This document shows positions 48,801 to 61,600 of a DNA stretch of 64,000 nt, in pieces; position 1 is the first letter of the stretch; the number at the start of each line of letters is the position of its first letter. Source of the stretch: Mugil cephalus (taxonomy: Eukaryota; Chordata; Actinopteri; Mugiliformes; Mugilidae). The DNA lies in the NCBI RefSeq assembly GCF_022458985.1, contig NC_061783.1, positions 10,818,413 through 10,882,412 on the forward strand. Direction: 5' to 3'. The notes beneath the pieces are model-generated. The model was not told the DNA's origin and made no database searches. It saw only the letters and a program-made list of their open reading frames with translations. The translations under genes were made by a program, and so were the position numbers.

Positions 48801-51800
48801 TATAACCGAGTTTAGATTCCGCTAATGATACTGGCAGGTGACACCAACTGCTGCACATAAATATTTTCTGCAACAACGCATTAGTCACACGGAAAAAACT
48901 GTGAATGATTTGCATACTGTTGCCGGTGATGTAAACATTATGAAGCACCGTAACTATGACAACCATAGTTTGTGTGGCAGCCTGACCTGACGCCTCATCC
49001 GCTCAAATCCAGTCTGCCCCACATGCATTTTGTAAAAATGAACCTATATAGCATGATGCAGCTGTGTAAAAAAACTGTTGGCTGTTTCGTTGGGTGAAAC
49101 TTACATGCACACACTCCTTTTTCGTACCTAGGCTTGTCCGAGCTGTAGTCGCAGTACAGTCCCTTGTGGTAGTCGCATGTGTCCGCCTCGTTGCACACCT
49201 CGCCCACCTGCCGGGCGCAGGCCTTGCAGCAGTCGCAGCCGTCCATGAGGAGGCTCACGCCCGGCGGGCACTTGGGGGGGACCTGAGGGCACTCACAGGG
49301 CCACTTGCAGTAGCGCGTGCGGTTGAACAGCTCCGCGGGCGGGGACGTGGCGGCTGTGGCAGGCGGCATCGCAGTGGAATTCAGGGAGTAGGCCTGGATG
49401 AAAAAGAAGAGATAATTATCCAATCAAATAATCCTTTAAAATATATGAGGTTTAATCATGATGTGCACTTCTAATGGTAAATATGGCATGTTTGAATTTT
49501 GGATATTCTTCATGTCAATGTTATTATAACTGAGGATGTTTTTCTGATGAAAAATGCAGCACGAGGCCACACCAGGTCAAAGGCTTCAGCAGCTACTGTT
49601 TCAAATTCAAAGGGCCATCTTTCACTGCATGAAAGTTATTTGACTCCCCGCGGCGAAGCAATATTCTTAATCCTGAATTCTTTCACATCCAGCGCTCTTT
49701 AGTAGCCCTGTCTCAGAAAGTAACTGATCTGAAAGGGGCCTCAAATCCCTTATTTGTACATTTCTGCTTCACTGCCTGCATGACTAACACACAGCCACGC
49801 TGTGCAGCGAATGAAATAAAACAATAAATATGAATGAAACCCCCCCAGTGGAGATAATCTTATTAAATCAATGTTGGGGTCTAGTTTTACAGGTGCTTAA
49901 AACGGACGTTCCATCACCCGTATTCAAAATCTGCCACTGTGCTGAACTCTTACAAAACCCTGCCAGTGAGACTTAATTTCTCCCTGCTCAGTGTGTTTTG
50001 ACTCTTACAAGCTGCTCTCCGCGGCCAAGATCACACAGTAAAGAGCTTCGCAGCACTTAAAAGCAGATGTTCTCGCTGCAGCAGACCACACGAGGAACAT
50101 TACCAGCCCTGAGCGTGGAGAGTACTTTTGGACCGTGGATGCATGAGGAAATTTGTCTTTTTTGATTTACGAGGCACTTTTCGATGTACTCTAGGCTAAA
50201 TTGAGTCTTTCTTCTCCTTTTTTTTTTTTTTAGAACAGGGTGTGCTTCAGAAAATACCAGAACACAGTGACCAGGTTGAAATTTTCCCCACAGGAAAACA
50301 TTACATTACATTTGTGCTGCAAATTCTCTCACACAAAATTGCGGGTCTTTAAACATTTGAGTGATGTTTTCTATACACTTTAAGTTTTAACAACATCATA
50401 AAGGGTCTTTATGAGTAAGGATGTAGCAGACAGCACGCCCATCATAACTAATACAATGTGGCTCTACACAAGGGGCGAGACATTTGACCTGCGTAGCCAT
50501 AAATCAGTACAGAGCAGCGAAACACTTTGGAGAGAAACTTCTGATCCATAAAAGACACATGTACAGACGCATGCATAAATTTTGAGAACCCAGCATGGCC
50601 CGTGTTATTCTCCCAAGCTCCTCCTCAGCACTCCAGTGGAACTTCAGTCATGTTATCAACCACGCTGCATGGCGTTGAAAGCTAATGTTGATAAATGACT
50701 TTCAATCACAGCTGTGCCACTAAGGCGTTCCTTAGAACAGTTCATTTAGCCTCCGGCAATCAAGCTAATTTAGAGAGGAAAATTAAAAACAAGCGCAGCT
50801 CCAGTGATCTATAAAAAGAAAGGAGATCAGAGAGAGATGGATGTCTCATAAGTTAAGTATGAAATCGTTGGATAGATTTAATGAAATCAGCCTTCTTACA
50901 GTGCTGAACTCTGCATCCTGAAATGTTGCATCTAGAAATGTTGAAGGTTGCAGTAGCACTAAATGAATCTGTTGATTTCAAAATGTTCCATCCTTGCTGA
51001 GGCTCAGACATTTCTGACATCTTTTGGCTGTTTCCTCAAATAGCGTGAGTTTTGGTGATGGCCAGTTAATGAAGGCACTGTTTTGTCCTGTTTTGGCCCT
51101 GGTAGATGACAAGGAATGATGGCCCCGGTTCCCCTGCCGGTTTAATCTTCTCTTCCTGTCAGCCTGTGCCTGCCAGGTCAGGCGACCTATCGGGGCATTT
51201 GCAGAGGCGTTGGTTTACGCTTCCTCAGGAAAGAGGAAAGCACATTTCAATAAGAACGTTTCTGCAAAAGACAAACTGTCCCTGTTGTTTTTACATGTCC
51301 TCAAACAGTTTAATTATAAGCCTTAAATTTGGCAAAATTGTAAGCACTGCTACTTTTTAAAAAATTGTATAATAATCCTTCACATAGTGAGATCAGACCC
51401 CTGCTTTTTTTTATTATTATTATTTATTTTCCAAAAGCTGGTGCACAAATTGATAGATTTATTTGTGACCTGACAGATAAATGATCACAGCCTGTGGCCA
51501 AGTAGGAGAACATGAAGCTATGGTCCGAGAGGGACCTGCAGCAATAGACTTACTCAACCAAAATGCTCCTCAGGAAGTTATCCTGCCGGCGGCTATCAAT
51601 CCTTATTTGTGCATATATATTTTATATTTTACATTGCTATTTCACTTGACTTTATCTGCTTGCAACTGTCACTTTAAGGGAGCAACTGCAACAAATAAAC
51701 ATTTCCTGGAAGGGTTACCAAGTTATTCTGATTCCGTGGCTCTTTAAGCAACCACGAGGTGGCACTAAAACGTAACTAACAGAGGAAGGATAAGCCTCAA

Positions 51801-52240
51801 GGTGACGACTGTCAGCATCTCACACACTAGCGGGAGAAAGTATATTGTGAATTAATATATAGCAGGAGGGATCGCATGATGGGTGGGTGGCCATGTGAAT
51901 GACAGCGTAGGTTTCGGAATGACGCACAATGAAAGTAAAATACATCCACCCGCTCACAAACAACACGAATCCCCCGAGAAAACCAATCAGACTCAGATGG
52001 CTGCTATAAACTAATCGCCAAGAAAACCCACTCTCCAAACTGTAGCCATAACAAGAAGTTGGCAAAGTGAAATAAGCCTCATCATCTAATCATCTGGTCT
52101 CCATTCTTGCTCCATTGTTATGCTGAAGTTACCAACACAGACTCCATATAGTGGGCATATATTCAGATTTGTTTTTTCTTATTTTAACTGGCCGACCTCC
52201 TGCATCCTAAAAGTGAGCCAAATACTCCACCTGAACATTA

Positions 52241-52294
<54 letters not shown>

Positions 52295-52369
52295 GTTTTT
52301 AAAGTCTATCCTCCATCCCACCTGTTGAATCCCCGCTGCTGTTAGAATCCACAACAGGAGCCAACTCAT
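45820..52369 (-). CDS. ccn4: CCN4 (WISP1), five exons (358 aa)
   Basis: Minus-strand exons: 52369-52322, 49393-49105, 47994-47740, 46393-46209, 46119-45820; all GT-AG, frame continuous to TAA (human protein is 367 aa). Each exon is one module, as in all CCN genes. Exon 1: signal peptide [16 protein letters not shown]. Exon 2 (17-112): IGFBP module with CKWPCECP and GCDCCKACA. Exon 3 (113-197): VWC module with [15 protein letters not shown] and GQCCEQWIC. Exon 4 (198-259): TSP1 module with [11 protein letters not shown]. Exon 5 (260-358): C-terminal cystine knot with [20 protein letters not shown] and ending in [27 protein letters not shown] in two parts. [11 protein letters not shown] and NPNDIFA.LE identify CCN4 among family members. 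CCN4 is a secreted matricellular protein, a known Wnt-induced gene in mammals. The true first exon lies in another frame than the longer open frame of that region. Confidence 0.95.
46394..47739 (-). other. ccn4 intron 3
   Basis: AT-rich with a short CA stretch (about 47,385-47,412). No other exon or repeat is supported. Confidence 0.6.
47995..49104 (-). other. ccn4 intron 2 with a possible dispersed repeat
   Basis: Bases about 48,150-48,305 (ggtggacaaaatattggaaac..., atgcaacacagcaccataaac, ...) have the look of a fish interspersed repeat copy. I recall the opening words from such repeats, but I cannot name the family or define its ends. Confidence 0.35.
49394..52321 (-). other. ccn4 intron 1
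   Basis: Long (2.9 kb), AT-rich. It contains a poly-T run at 50,220-50,232 and the (AAT)n microsatellite just inside the donor. No extra exon is supported. Confidence 0.6.
52241..52293. repeat. (AAT)n microsatellite, about 17 units
   Basis: Perfect AAT/ATA/TAA run only about 30 bases from the ccn4 exon 1 donor. Length change here could affect splicing or typing of the locus. Confidence 0.97.
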
Positions 52370-52680
52370 CACTGGAGAGGTTGTGCACATGCATCGAATC
52401 CAGAATTAAATCCCGTCTCCTAAACGCACGACGCGCCGCTCCCCGCAGGTGTGCTACATCCTCGTCCCCTCGCTGACATCTCCGCGCTCCTCCGCCTGCG
52501 TCCGAACAGCCCGTCGAAGAGTCCCGGCTGACGTATGGTCTGGGAGGACGCGTCCCGCATTCTTCTCGCAAGAGACGGTTTCCTCTCCTTCCCTCCGCTC
52601 CACTTTCACCCGAGCCTCCTCTTCGGAGCCCTGGCAGCGCCGGTGGTTAGGGCGTGTCCGGGAGATAATCTGGAAGGACT
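52370..52680 (-). promoter_or_regulatory. ccn4 5' UTR and probable promoter region
   Basis: Upstream of the ATG on the minus strand the sequence becomes distinctly GC- and CpG-rich (about 52,420-52,660), unlike the flanking AT-rich DNA. No TATA box is visible. An upstream ATG (about 52,394) opens a frame overlapping the signal-peptide frame and ending in the intron, so it is either UTR or a short upstream frame. Confidence 0.5.
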
Positions 52681-55600
52681 CTGTGACACTCGTGATACTA
52701 CTGGTTATGATTAAAGGATAGGCTACTTGCAGATATTTTCAAGTCGGCCTTAAAAAACAACAGCCTCATGTTGCCTCAATTATTCCTCCACCTCACTCTT
52801 CGCGCTGGCCACGACGTTTGGATTGCTGTAGCCTAACAGAGATCAAAACCCACAGCCCTTGTTAGCAAATAAAGTCAGGGCTGAAAATCAAACGTGAAAC
52901 TCCCAATGCGCAACTTCAGCAACACCATTTCAACGCTGAAAAGCATGGTTTGGATTCAAGCTTGTCCTAGCTGGTTGCGATTTACTGCTTTGGAAATGAC
53001 TTAATGCTGGAAAAGAGACGAGCAGTAGCTGCAAATCGGATTCAACCCCCCCTCCAAACAAAAAATGTTAAACCAAGAAAACAGACTTGAGATTGATGGG
53101 AGCAGGCTAAAGCAGACTGGGCACAAAAAGCTGTGATTATTTGACCAGTTGGAAATCTTCACGAAATGTGCAGCAAAATTCACTCCCAGTGCTCCTCTAG
53201 CTTCAAATATTTAACTTAAGTCCCTGTGGTGGAAAATGACACAGCACCTCCAAAGGTTCCTAAACCCCTGAGAACCTTAGAGTTTTTTTTTTTTTAACAT
53301 CTGCACATCACCATCATTTATCTGAATAATGATCTTGGACGTTTCGTGCATTTTGTTTACAGGCTCCACACTTGGATAATTACTTTTAATTTGCTGAAAT
53401 GTCATCTGCATTTTATTTTCTCGTTGCCTTAACGAGCGTTGCTCATTGTTCTGTGCCACACAAACCCTAGAGAGGAGTCAGTGGCTCACCTCATCACAAC
53501 CATCCTGTCTCTACAATCTTAATGCCAGTGCCAATGTTTTTATCTCAAACGATGCAATCGCTGGTTCCGAGACGACAGTCAGCTTGAATGAATGAACACG
53601 CGTGCAGGATGCCTACCTCTTACCTAGTGTGACAATTTTAGAGCTAGGCCCGTGTCTGGCCTCCAGATGTTCAGTTTAAATTAATGATGTCATCCATCTC
53701 ACAGTCTGCTACGTTGCTTTCCTTCCAGTCCCTGGAAATATCAGTGTTTCTCTTTGAGATGATGCAGGCGAGGAGCAACTGGATTCCACTTGACAGTGCC
53801 GTTCAGCCATGTGGAAAATGTCTTTCATTAGAGTCACGCTGGAACTCTCATCTAACCTGACGCACTGCTACTGGGACGGCGATGAAGATATCAGTCAGAA
53901 CAACCAAAACTCTGTGAGAGTGTGGCCCCCGGAGGCAATAAAGAGAGGGGAGGGGGAGTGATGGATGAGAAATGAGCACTTTGTCAAGTAGCAAGGTGCC
54001 CCAGGTCTGAACCCCTATTATTTACAGGCAGCCCTGTAGTCCCTGTCAGAGACCTGTCAGCCTCCGAGCAGATCTGAGCAGCGCTTCCCTCTCCGCTCTG
54101 ACCGGGACGACCCGAGCCTTCCATTACACAATATACCCACTCTCTGCTTCCCTTTGTCACTTTCCCTCTCTCCCCCAATCCACCTAAAGCTCAGTTTCTC
54201 TCAATATTTACTTTCCGTCTCTGTCTCTTCTCTTCTCTCAAACTCCGTTCCAGTTCCACCGACCTCTGCTTCAGTTCATTGTGCTGAATAAATACACTTT
54301 GAAAACGGTCTCATCCAAACAAGGGGTTTATCTAAGAAGGCATTCCTAGTTTTTATGTATACAATTTTCCTCAATTCTTTTAAAACTGTTTTTTTTATAG
54401 AAATTACTCATTTGGAATCATTTCTTAAACAAAATGTTTCATTACCCCAAAATAGACCAAACATACAAAACGTAGTTAAACCTGTGGTTTCGTGTGTGTG
54501 CATCTGCGTCTTTAGCAGCAGTCTGTGTTGTTTCATTCTTAACTGTAGGTTAAAAAAAAGCTGTTGAGATTCTACATATATAAAAGATGTAAGAACAAAC
54601 TAAAACATCTATGTGAAGAACAGACATACTTCTCAGTTACAGTTCAGTTTAATGGACGTCCATTCTGACACACGTTGAAAGTGAGCTTTTATTTTGAAAT
54701 CTTTATCGTTTTCTTTGCGTAGCTAACTATTTCTTTCCTTCCCTGTTAAACCTTTCCACCACTTGTCACACACCAACAGGCTCTCTCTTCGTCTCACCAA
54801 AAAGCCCTGCTGCCATCCTCCACCAAAACGGTACGGAAGAAACAAAAAAGTTTCAGACCACAGATCAGTCATGCTTGCCTGTCTGCCTCTGTCACCACTG
54901 TTCCACTCTGACACGGTAGCTGCAGTCAGTGTTAATTGCGTGACTAGGGGACATCAATCAGACCCGTGGTCAATGTCGACTACTCTGTGTGCAGAAATAT
55001 CTCATGATGAGAGGCAGATCTGAGCCGCCGACGCTCCTCTGCTCTCACACGAACTGGGTATAAGGTGCATTATGTCGGCTGACTTCAATTCAGCTTCGAG
55101 GACTCTAGTCTAAAATATTCAACGAGCGCAGATCAAACCTACGCAAATATATTTTGTTGTTGGACTGAATTTGGACATCTTTCCAACATGTTTATTGGAT
55201 TTCAGCTGAAATTTAAATAATAAAAAAAAGTCCAGGAAGCTAAGCTTAACATTGAGTAACACGGAAACAGTAAAAACACTGGTTCTGCTCTTTTGGAAAT
55301 GTGGTTTCGTGTCGACAAATTAAACAAACCAGTCATTGCAATAACCAGTTAGTTAGGAATGCTTATGTGGCAGAGCCAGGTTTAAACTTATGCTAAATAA
55401 ATACGAAAAATAAATATACAAATTCAAGAGGTAGTTACGCAATGGGACATTTCTTGTACCCCAGTATTTATTCTGCCTCTTGACAAGAAAGCAAGTGTGT
55501 TTCCCCAAAACATGCGTTAAGTAAAGAGTGGAAAACAACGCTGACGGCCTCCTCTTACTCATTATTTGTTGATATATATATAATTATGTAAAGTGTCGCA

Positions 55601-58600
55601 ACATAGTTGATCATCTACAACTTGAGTCCCACATAACTGGTCAAACTGAAATCCCCTCATTAAAATCCCCTTCGACTCTCAGAGAAGCCTTGAAGTCAAG
55701 CTATGTTTTGGAAATCTAACAGCTTCAAAGTCAAGTGGAGTCGGTAATCCTCCTCAGAATGGGAGAATGAGTTTACGACACCTTGAGGCGATCAAAAACT
55801 GCTGAGGTGATGCACAAAAAAAAAAAAAAAGTTCCTTCATGGCGCACTACCAGTGTGGGAACATTTTCTGAATATCACATCACTCACTGTGCAACCAGCC
55901 GCCTTGTAACCGACTAAACTGCTTAAAACAGCAGAGTTTGTTTTCTATAGAGCTGGAGAACGCAGTCGTTAAAAAACCTTATACCGACTACATTTAAAGT
56001 TAAAAGGACGTCTGATCGTTAACAGCTACATATCAAAATATAACTCGTGCATTTTGAAGGAACTCTGTTCTGTTTTTTTCTTCTGACAGATTGAGACCAC
56101 TGAACTCTAAATAGCATATGGTTAGCGTAATTTTGCATAAACTGGAAGCGGGGAAAGCAGAGACCTTGTTTCCAGTCTACAAACCGCCTGTTGCTGGGAG
56201 ATTTATAATTACCACACGGTCACAAACGTGCTGCAATTCCTATCAACATCTGAGCAAGAAAGCTCATCCTAAAACATTCAAACTTTTTAAATTTGACAAA
56301 CTTTGCGGGTCTGTGGACCTTGCTCGGCCCAAATGAGTGGCTTGTTATGTGTATGAGTACGACAGAGAAAGGGCATGGCTGGCTAAGCTCGGGCTGGTTC
56401 AGTAATTACACTGCCTTTATATAGCTGTGGTCAGAGTCTCCTGGACTGAGCAAAACATCTGCTGGGCTCCACAGACACAAGAGTCCCACATGAACTCGGA
56501 GCAGTTTAATAGGCAACGATTCCACGTGCTCGGGGGCATTTGTGAGCTCTGTTTACCACGTAATACAGAATAATTGGTGTCTATTGAACTGTGAAATTGT
56601 TGGCCAAGTAAAGCGAGCGGCACACATGAACAGTTCAAACAACACTAGGCTCGAAAAATTAAGCCTTTCAAAGCGAGCTGTTCAAACCTCAAGATTTATT
56701 GGGTGAGATTTTCTCCTGTTTTATATAGGGGTATTTGTACAAGGCATACCAGATGAAAATATGCGTCGATAATTGATTGTACCCTGTCAGACTTCGCAAC
56801 GCTGCGAATTATCCTCTAACTTTAGTAATTCACAGTTCGTGGAGGGAGACGTTTCTATGAAAGTCCAGTTTCCATTTATGGTTGTGTTTATTGTTAAGTG
56901 GCCAAAAAAAGCTTTTATTTTAGTGCTTGCTTAATCGGGACTGTGCATAAAGGGGACTCGCTGCCCTGCATGCGCTGTTGCACGCTGACATTTGCACTCA
57001 CATACCGAGCTCTGAACAATGATTTGCTAAACACTGAAATGATTTATATCAAAGTTGTTTTATTGTTTCTTTGATTGCAGTTTATTTCCACCGTCAGACC
57101 CGGCAAGATTTATAGCTCAGTTCAAATATTTTTGTCTTCGTATCACAGACCTGTATTATATTTCTCGGCCTAACATATCAATCACTGTCGTTCTAGTCAA
57201 GATGAATGGGAATAAGATGTTGAAGTATGCAATCTTTAGTCCAAAAAACGTTTTAAAAACTTGCATTGTTTCGATCACATGTGCAGACACTCTCTGAGCT
57301 AAACTACTTAAACTCACGTTTAACTTAAATCCACAGAGCAGAACGTGAATCTCTCCCATCAGGCACTGAGAGTAATTACACAAATGCTGTCAAATACTGT
57401 GTGTATGCCTACAGTCTGTAGTTGCTTATCTTATTCGACTGCTCTCCAATGAAAAAAAACAACAACACCGTCAATTACTTTGTTCCACTGCACTGCCAGA
57501 AACTGTGAATTCATGGAACCCAGGTTACATTTGTAGCTTTCTGCCGTGGGTTCCTTATATTCTAAGATCGCTGCTCTGACTGCCTCCTCTTCCTCTTTGG
57601 CTCTGGCACAGCTGGCAGATGTAAAACACGTCTCCACTGGTCAGCACACATGGAAATATGACCACAGAAAACAGATTTAAAGCTGGTGGTATGCCGTGAG
57701 ATGCAAAGTACGGCTTCGGGAGAATATACTGACTAGTTTGCAGAGGGATTGAATGTGTCAGACATTCACCTGTAATTTACACAGTTTTCTTAAACGCATC
57801 AGGATCGTGTAAAACCTAAAAAATAAAATGACAGATTAGTACTGACTTTAAAATGTGGGTTTCTGAAAGGATGCAACTTATAGGAATATTTAAGTGCTTT
57901 GCTGTGTTTCAAAAAAAAAAAAAAAATGGTAAGTCAAGATTAAATTCCACACATTATGTCAAATTTGCTGTTTGACTTAAATCCAGGCTCAGACATGTCT
58001 TCTGTTAATACACTGCACATTCTGGTACTGTGCCAGCCTTCGAGGCTTATGCAGCGTACCTTTGCCTGTGTGCACGCTAATGACAGAAGAGTGCACATGT
58101 GTGTGATGGTGTGTGTGTGTGTGTGTTTGAACAGGGTTAAGAGTCACATTTCTCCCGAGAATTAAGGGGCTGCTTTAATGGAGCTCCACGTCAGCTCATA
58201 ACACAATGCGCCTGCACGCAGGCTTTGCGGTGCTTTGTTCATTTGTTTGGCTTTTGGCAGGCGAGAGATGACATGAAGTCAAAGCGAGGGATTTAGGATG
58301 CAGCAAGGTACCGACCACCTCTTGAGATCTTGTCTCTTAACAAAAGCTGTCTTTTAGAGTTATCTGTGCACAGGTCAACACTACGCAGCCCAGTGAGGCG
58401 TATACATTTCAGCGCAGTATGGATTTGGCTGTAATTCAAAGCAAACACGCTTGAGTTCCTTTCGGTTCTGACTTGTATGTTAGAACAACATAAACATGTC
58501 ACTGTTTTGGGATACTGGTCCGTCTCAGTCCTGGTCCTGGCATTTCTCGATTGAACCCAGCCCACTCTAGGAATGCGTTGTCTCAGGAGTGTTAATCCTG

Positions 58601-61600
58601 CCTGACCCTCTATCTCTGAATGGCTAGCCTCAGGATAAGGGATTCTGAAAACCCTCCATTTGCACCCAAGAGTTGGTTGAAGGTGGAAGCTGAGTTTCAG
58701 ATGGGATCAGGTCTCTGCTCAGACCTTTCACCAACTCTTTATCACGATCCCTCTAGATCCTGTGCATGTCCAAATGACTGACGAGGTGAAATGAGGCATT
58801 CTCCGGCCTCAATGTGAGATCTCTTACATGAGCATAAACCCATCAACAGTCATGGAGTCAGTCACTGACATTTCCATAGCCATTTGCTCCTCATTTTGAT
58901 TATCATCAAGTCAGCGGTTGCAAATTTCCAAAATAGCCCACGTTTGAACGTCTTTAGACGTGAAGCCATCGCACTATTGCTGAAATGCTCCGTGCTTTTT
59001 AAAGACAATTTGTGAAAGGCTTTAAAGACCGTAGGTGGAAATCAGCTCTGCCATCAGCAGCGCGGGAACAAGAAGGAAAGGAAAAAAGATTACAATCAGA
59101 GAAAGGGTCCAGGCAGCCTTATCTGCGCCATCTGTTCAGAAATTCAAAAGGTTAGAGGGAATATTGGAGCCAGATTTTGTCAAAGTGAAGGGGAGTCGTA
59201 AATGGGATTTAAAGCTGAGCCCATCCCTGGAGAAGCCACCGCGACTGAAACCACACTTTGAACTTCTGACTGCTTTACGCAATCACAACTGAAAACTGTC
59301 AGGGACCAGCTGAAATCGAGTCATTACGACAGGGCATCCTTCTGTGGCTGTGTGAGAGAGAAGACTACAAAGCTATAAGTAATCATCCCGATTACTCCAA
59401 TCTCTTTCTTGAACCTTTCCTGTTCTGTGAAGTTGTAAAAAACGAGGGCCCATTACCCACTGAGTGAAATACTGCCTCCACACAGTGAACCTCTCCCCGG
59501 CAGTTTCTCAGTTCAGCATGAAATATGTTCCTAGACAGAAGCTGATAGCGAGCACAAAGTTCGCGTTTAGTCGTGAGCTGAGGTTGGGATGCGGCTCAAT
59601 GCATGTGGCTGCTGACAGTTGAGGTACGGCCTCAGGTGTTTCCGTTTTATCAGCACAAATGATCTCAGTCACAGACAAAGCCTTTGCAATAGTTCATAGT
59701 TTTTGTCAGTTCAATCTTACACTTCAGCTGACAAGTAAAATAACAATATGAATTAGTTTTTGATGCATCACGCTGGAGGTTACACTACGTTAAAAACACA
59801 TTATTTTTCAACAGCTACATAAAAATCTTATGTTGGACTCTGGGCGCTGCTTAGTTTTACGCTGAACACTGACAAGGTGAATTTAAAAACGTCAGGCTGG
59901 AATGTGAGGAATGAGAGATATGACAGGAATCATCTGTCATTCAGTGACATTAGTGGAATGAGCCCCAGAAAGAGTTTCACCCTCAAAGAATACACAACAC
60001 CATTATTATTATCATAGGATATATTGGTTGCACAAACTACCAACACTTGCTGATCAGCTGCTATGAGCAGCGATTACAAACATGTGGAAAGAGTTATGTG
60101 CAATAGAAGTGCGACTGAAAGAACAGTTGTAGTGAAATTCCCATGCATTGGCAAAAAAAGACACACACAATATGATAAGCCTGTGCATATATTAGCTTGA
60201 AAGGAGCTCGCCACACTCATTAACACTCAAAACGATTCGCTAGCGGTCGGGGTTCATGCACAAAACGTTTGTGTGAAGTTGAACAAATCAAATCAGGACA
60301 TCGATCAAGTTATTTCTTTTCCATTTGCTGCCGCCAAATGGAAAAGATGTGGCAAATAAACTTTGACTGTCGAATACTGTGTCAGAAAATGGATCGCTTC
60401 AGAAAAAGCTTGAAAACACATTCTTTGTAGGTCATGACATCCTTTTTGCTGAAAGAACCTAGCAGGCCTGCCTTATGGCACAATATTCTCCAAAGCCATT
60501 TTCAGGGTGTTTATGTTGCCAATTCAGAGATCATTGTTGCTGTTGACCGTATGGGAATTTTGAAAAACAAGGGGAAAAGGACGAGAAGATCATGTGAACT
60601 ACATGGGGAATACTGAACTGATCCCAATTGTCAACATCTTGCAAGCCAGACTCAGCTACATTTACGAGAAATTAGCCAGCATTAGCCAACATAAACAACT
60701 CCTTATACAAGGTAGAGCAAGGCTGCAGAGAGGCAAAACCCCAAAGTGTACTAAATTATCAAGGGTGTGTTGTATTTCTCATGAGTTCAGCTTTTTTTTT
60801 TTTTTTTTTTGTTACAGGATTATGTAATTTTTTTCTTCTTAAAAGTTATGATTTCTATCTCTGCAGTCTCAGTCTGCATTTCTATCTGTTCTGTCTCACA
60901 TCAAACACGCACCCCACGTATGCAGAGACGTTGGACCTCTTGAATCCTTAATCTACAAAATATTCTTAAACTGACAACAGCCAAGACTCCTAAACATACC
61001 ATAAATTAAAAAAAAAAAAAAAAAAAAGTGTTGGCAACAAAGTTTTCCCAGTTCCACAGTGGATTGTTTCTCAGAAAAGGAAGTAAGCCAGTACAATGTG
61101 CCAGGAGGACCTTGAGGATTTTGAAACTCCTTATTATATAACACCAGCTTGACTTAACTTTTCCTGTAAAGGTGCAGTCATCAGTAAGTGGTCACCTAAT
61201 ATCCCTGAAATGAACCAGTGTGCTCGCATTCATTCACATTCTTAGTCTTAAAGGTGCACTGGGACGGTTTGTAAAAAAAAAAAAAAAGTAAAGTGCAGTT
61301 GCTTCTGTTAGAGACGCTGCATCCACATTCACCATGATGCACTATAATGTAGACAGGTTTGCATATAGTATAGCTGACATTAGATGACTTAAATTGGCAC
61401 AGAAGCACAGAACAATTATGTTTAAAACTAATAACAAAATCTGCAAAAACTGCAGTTGAATGTCCATGTCTGGTTTGCTACAAAGGAGAGTAAATCCTCA
61501 CATGCTTCTATTTTAAAAAGTCCAACTTTACAGCATAAGTAAGGACATCTACAGCCAGTAAAAAACAAAACAATGGTCTCTATAGCTAATTTTCCCCAAT

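Noticed and set aside
59035-59292. 85-codon basic frame
   Set aside because: Begins at GTG rather than ATG and has no partner exons.
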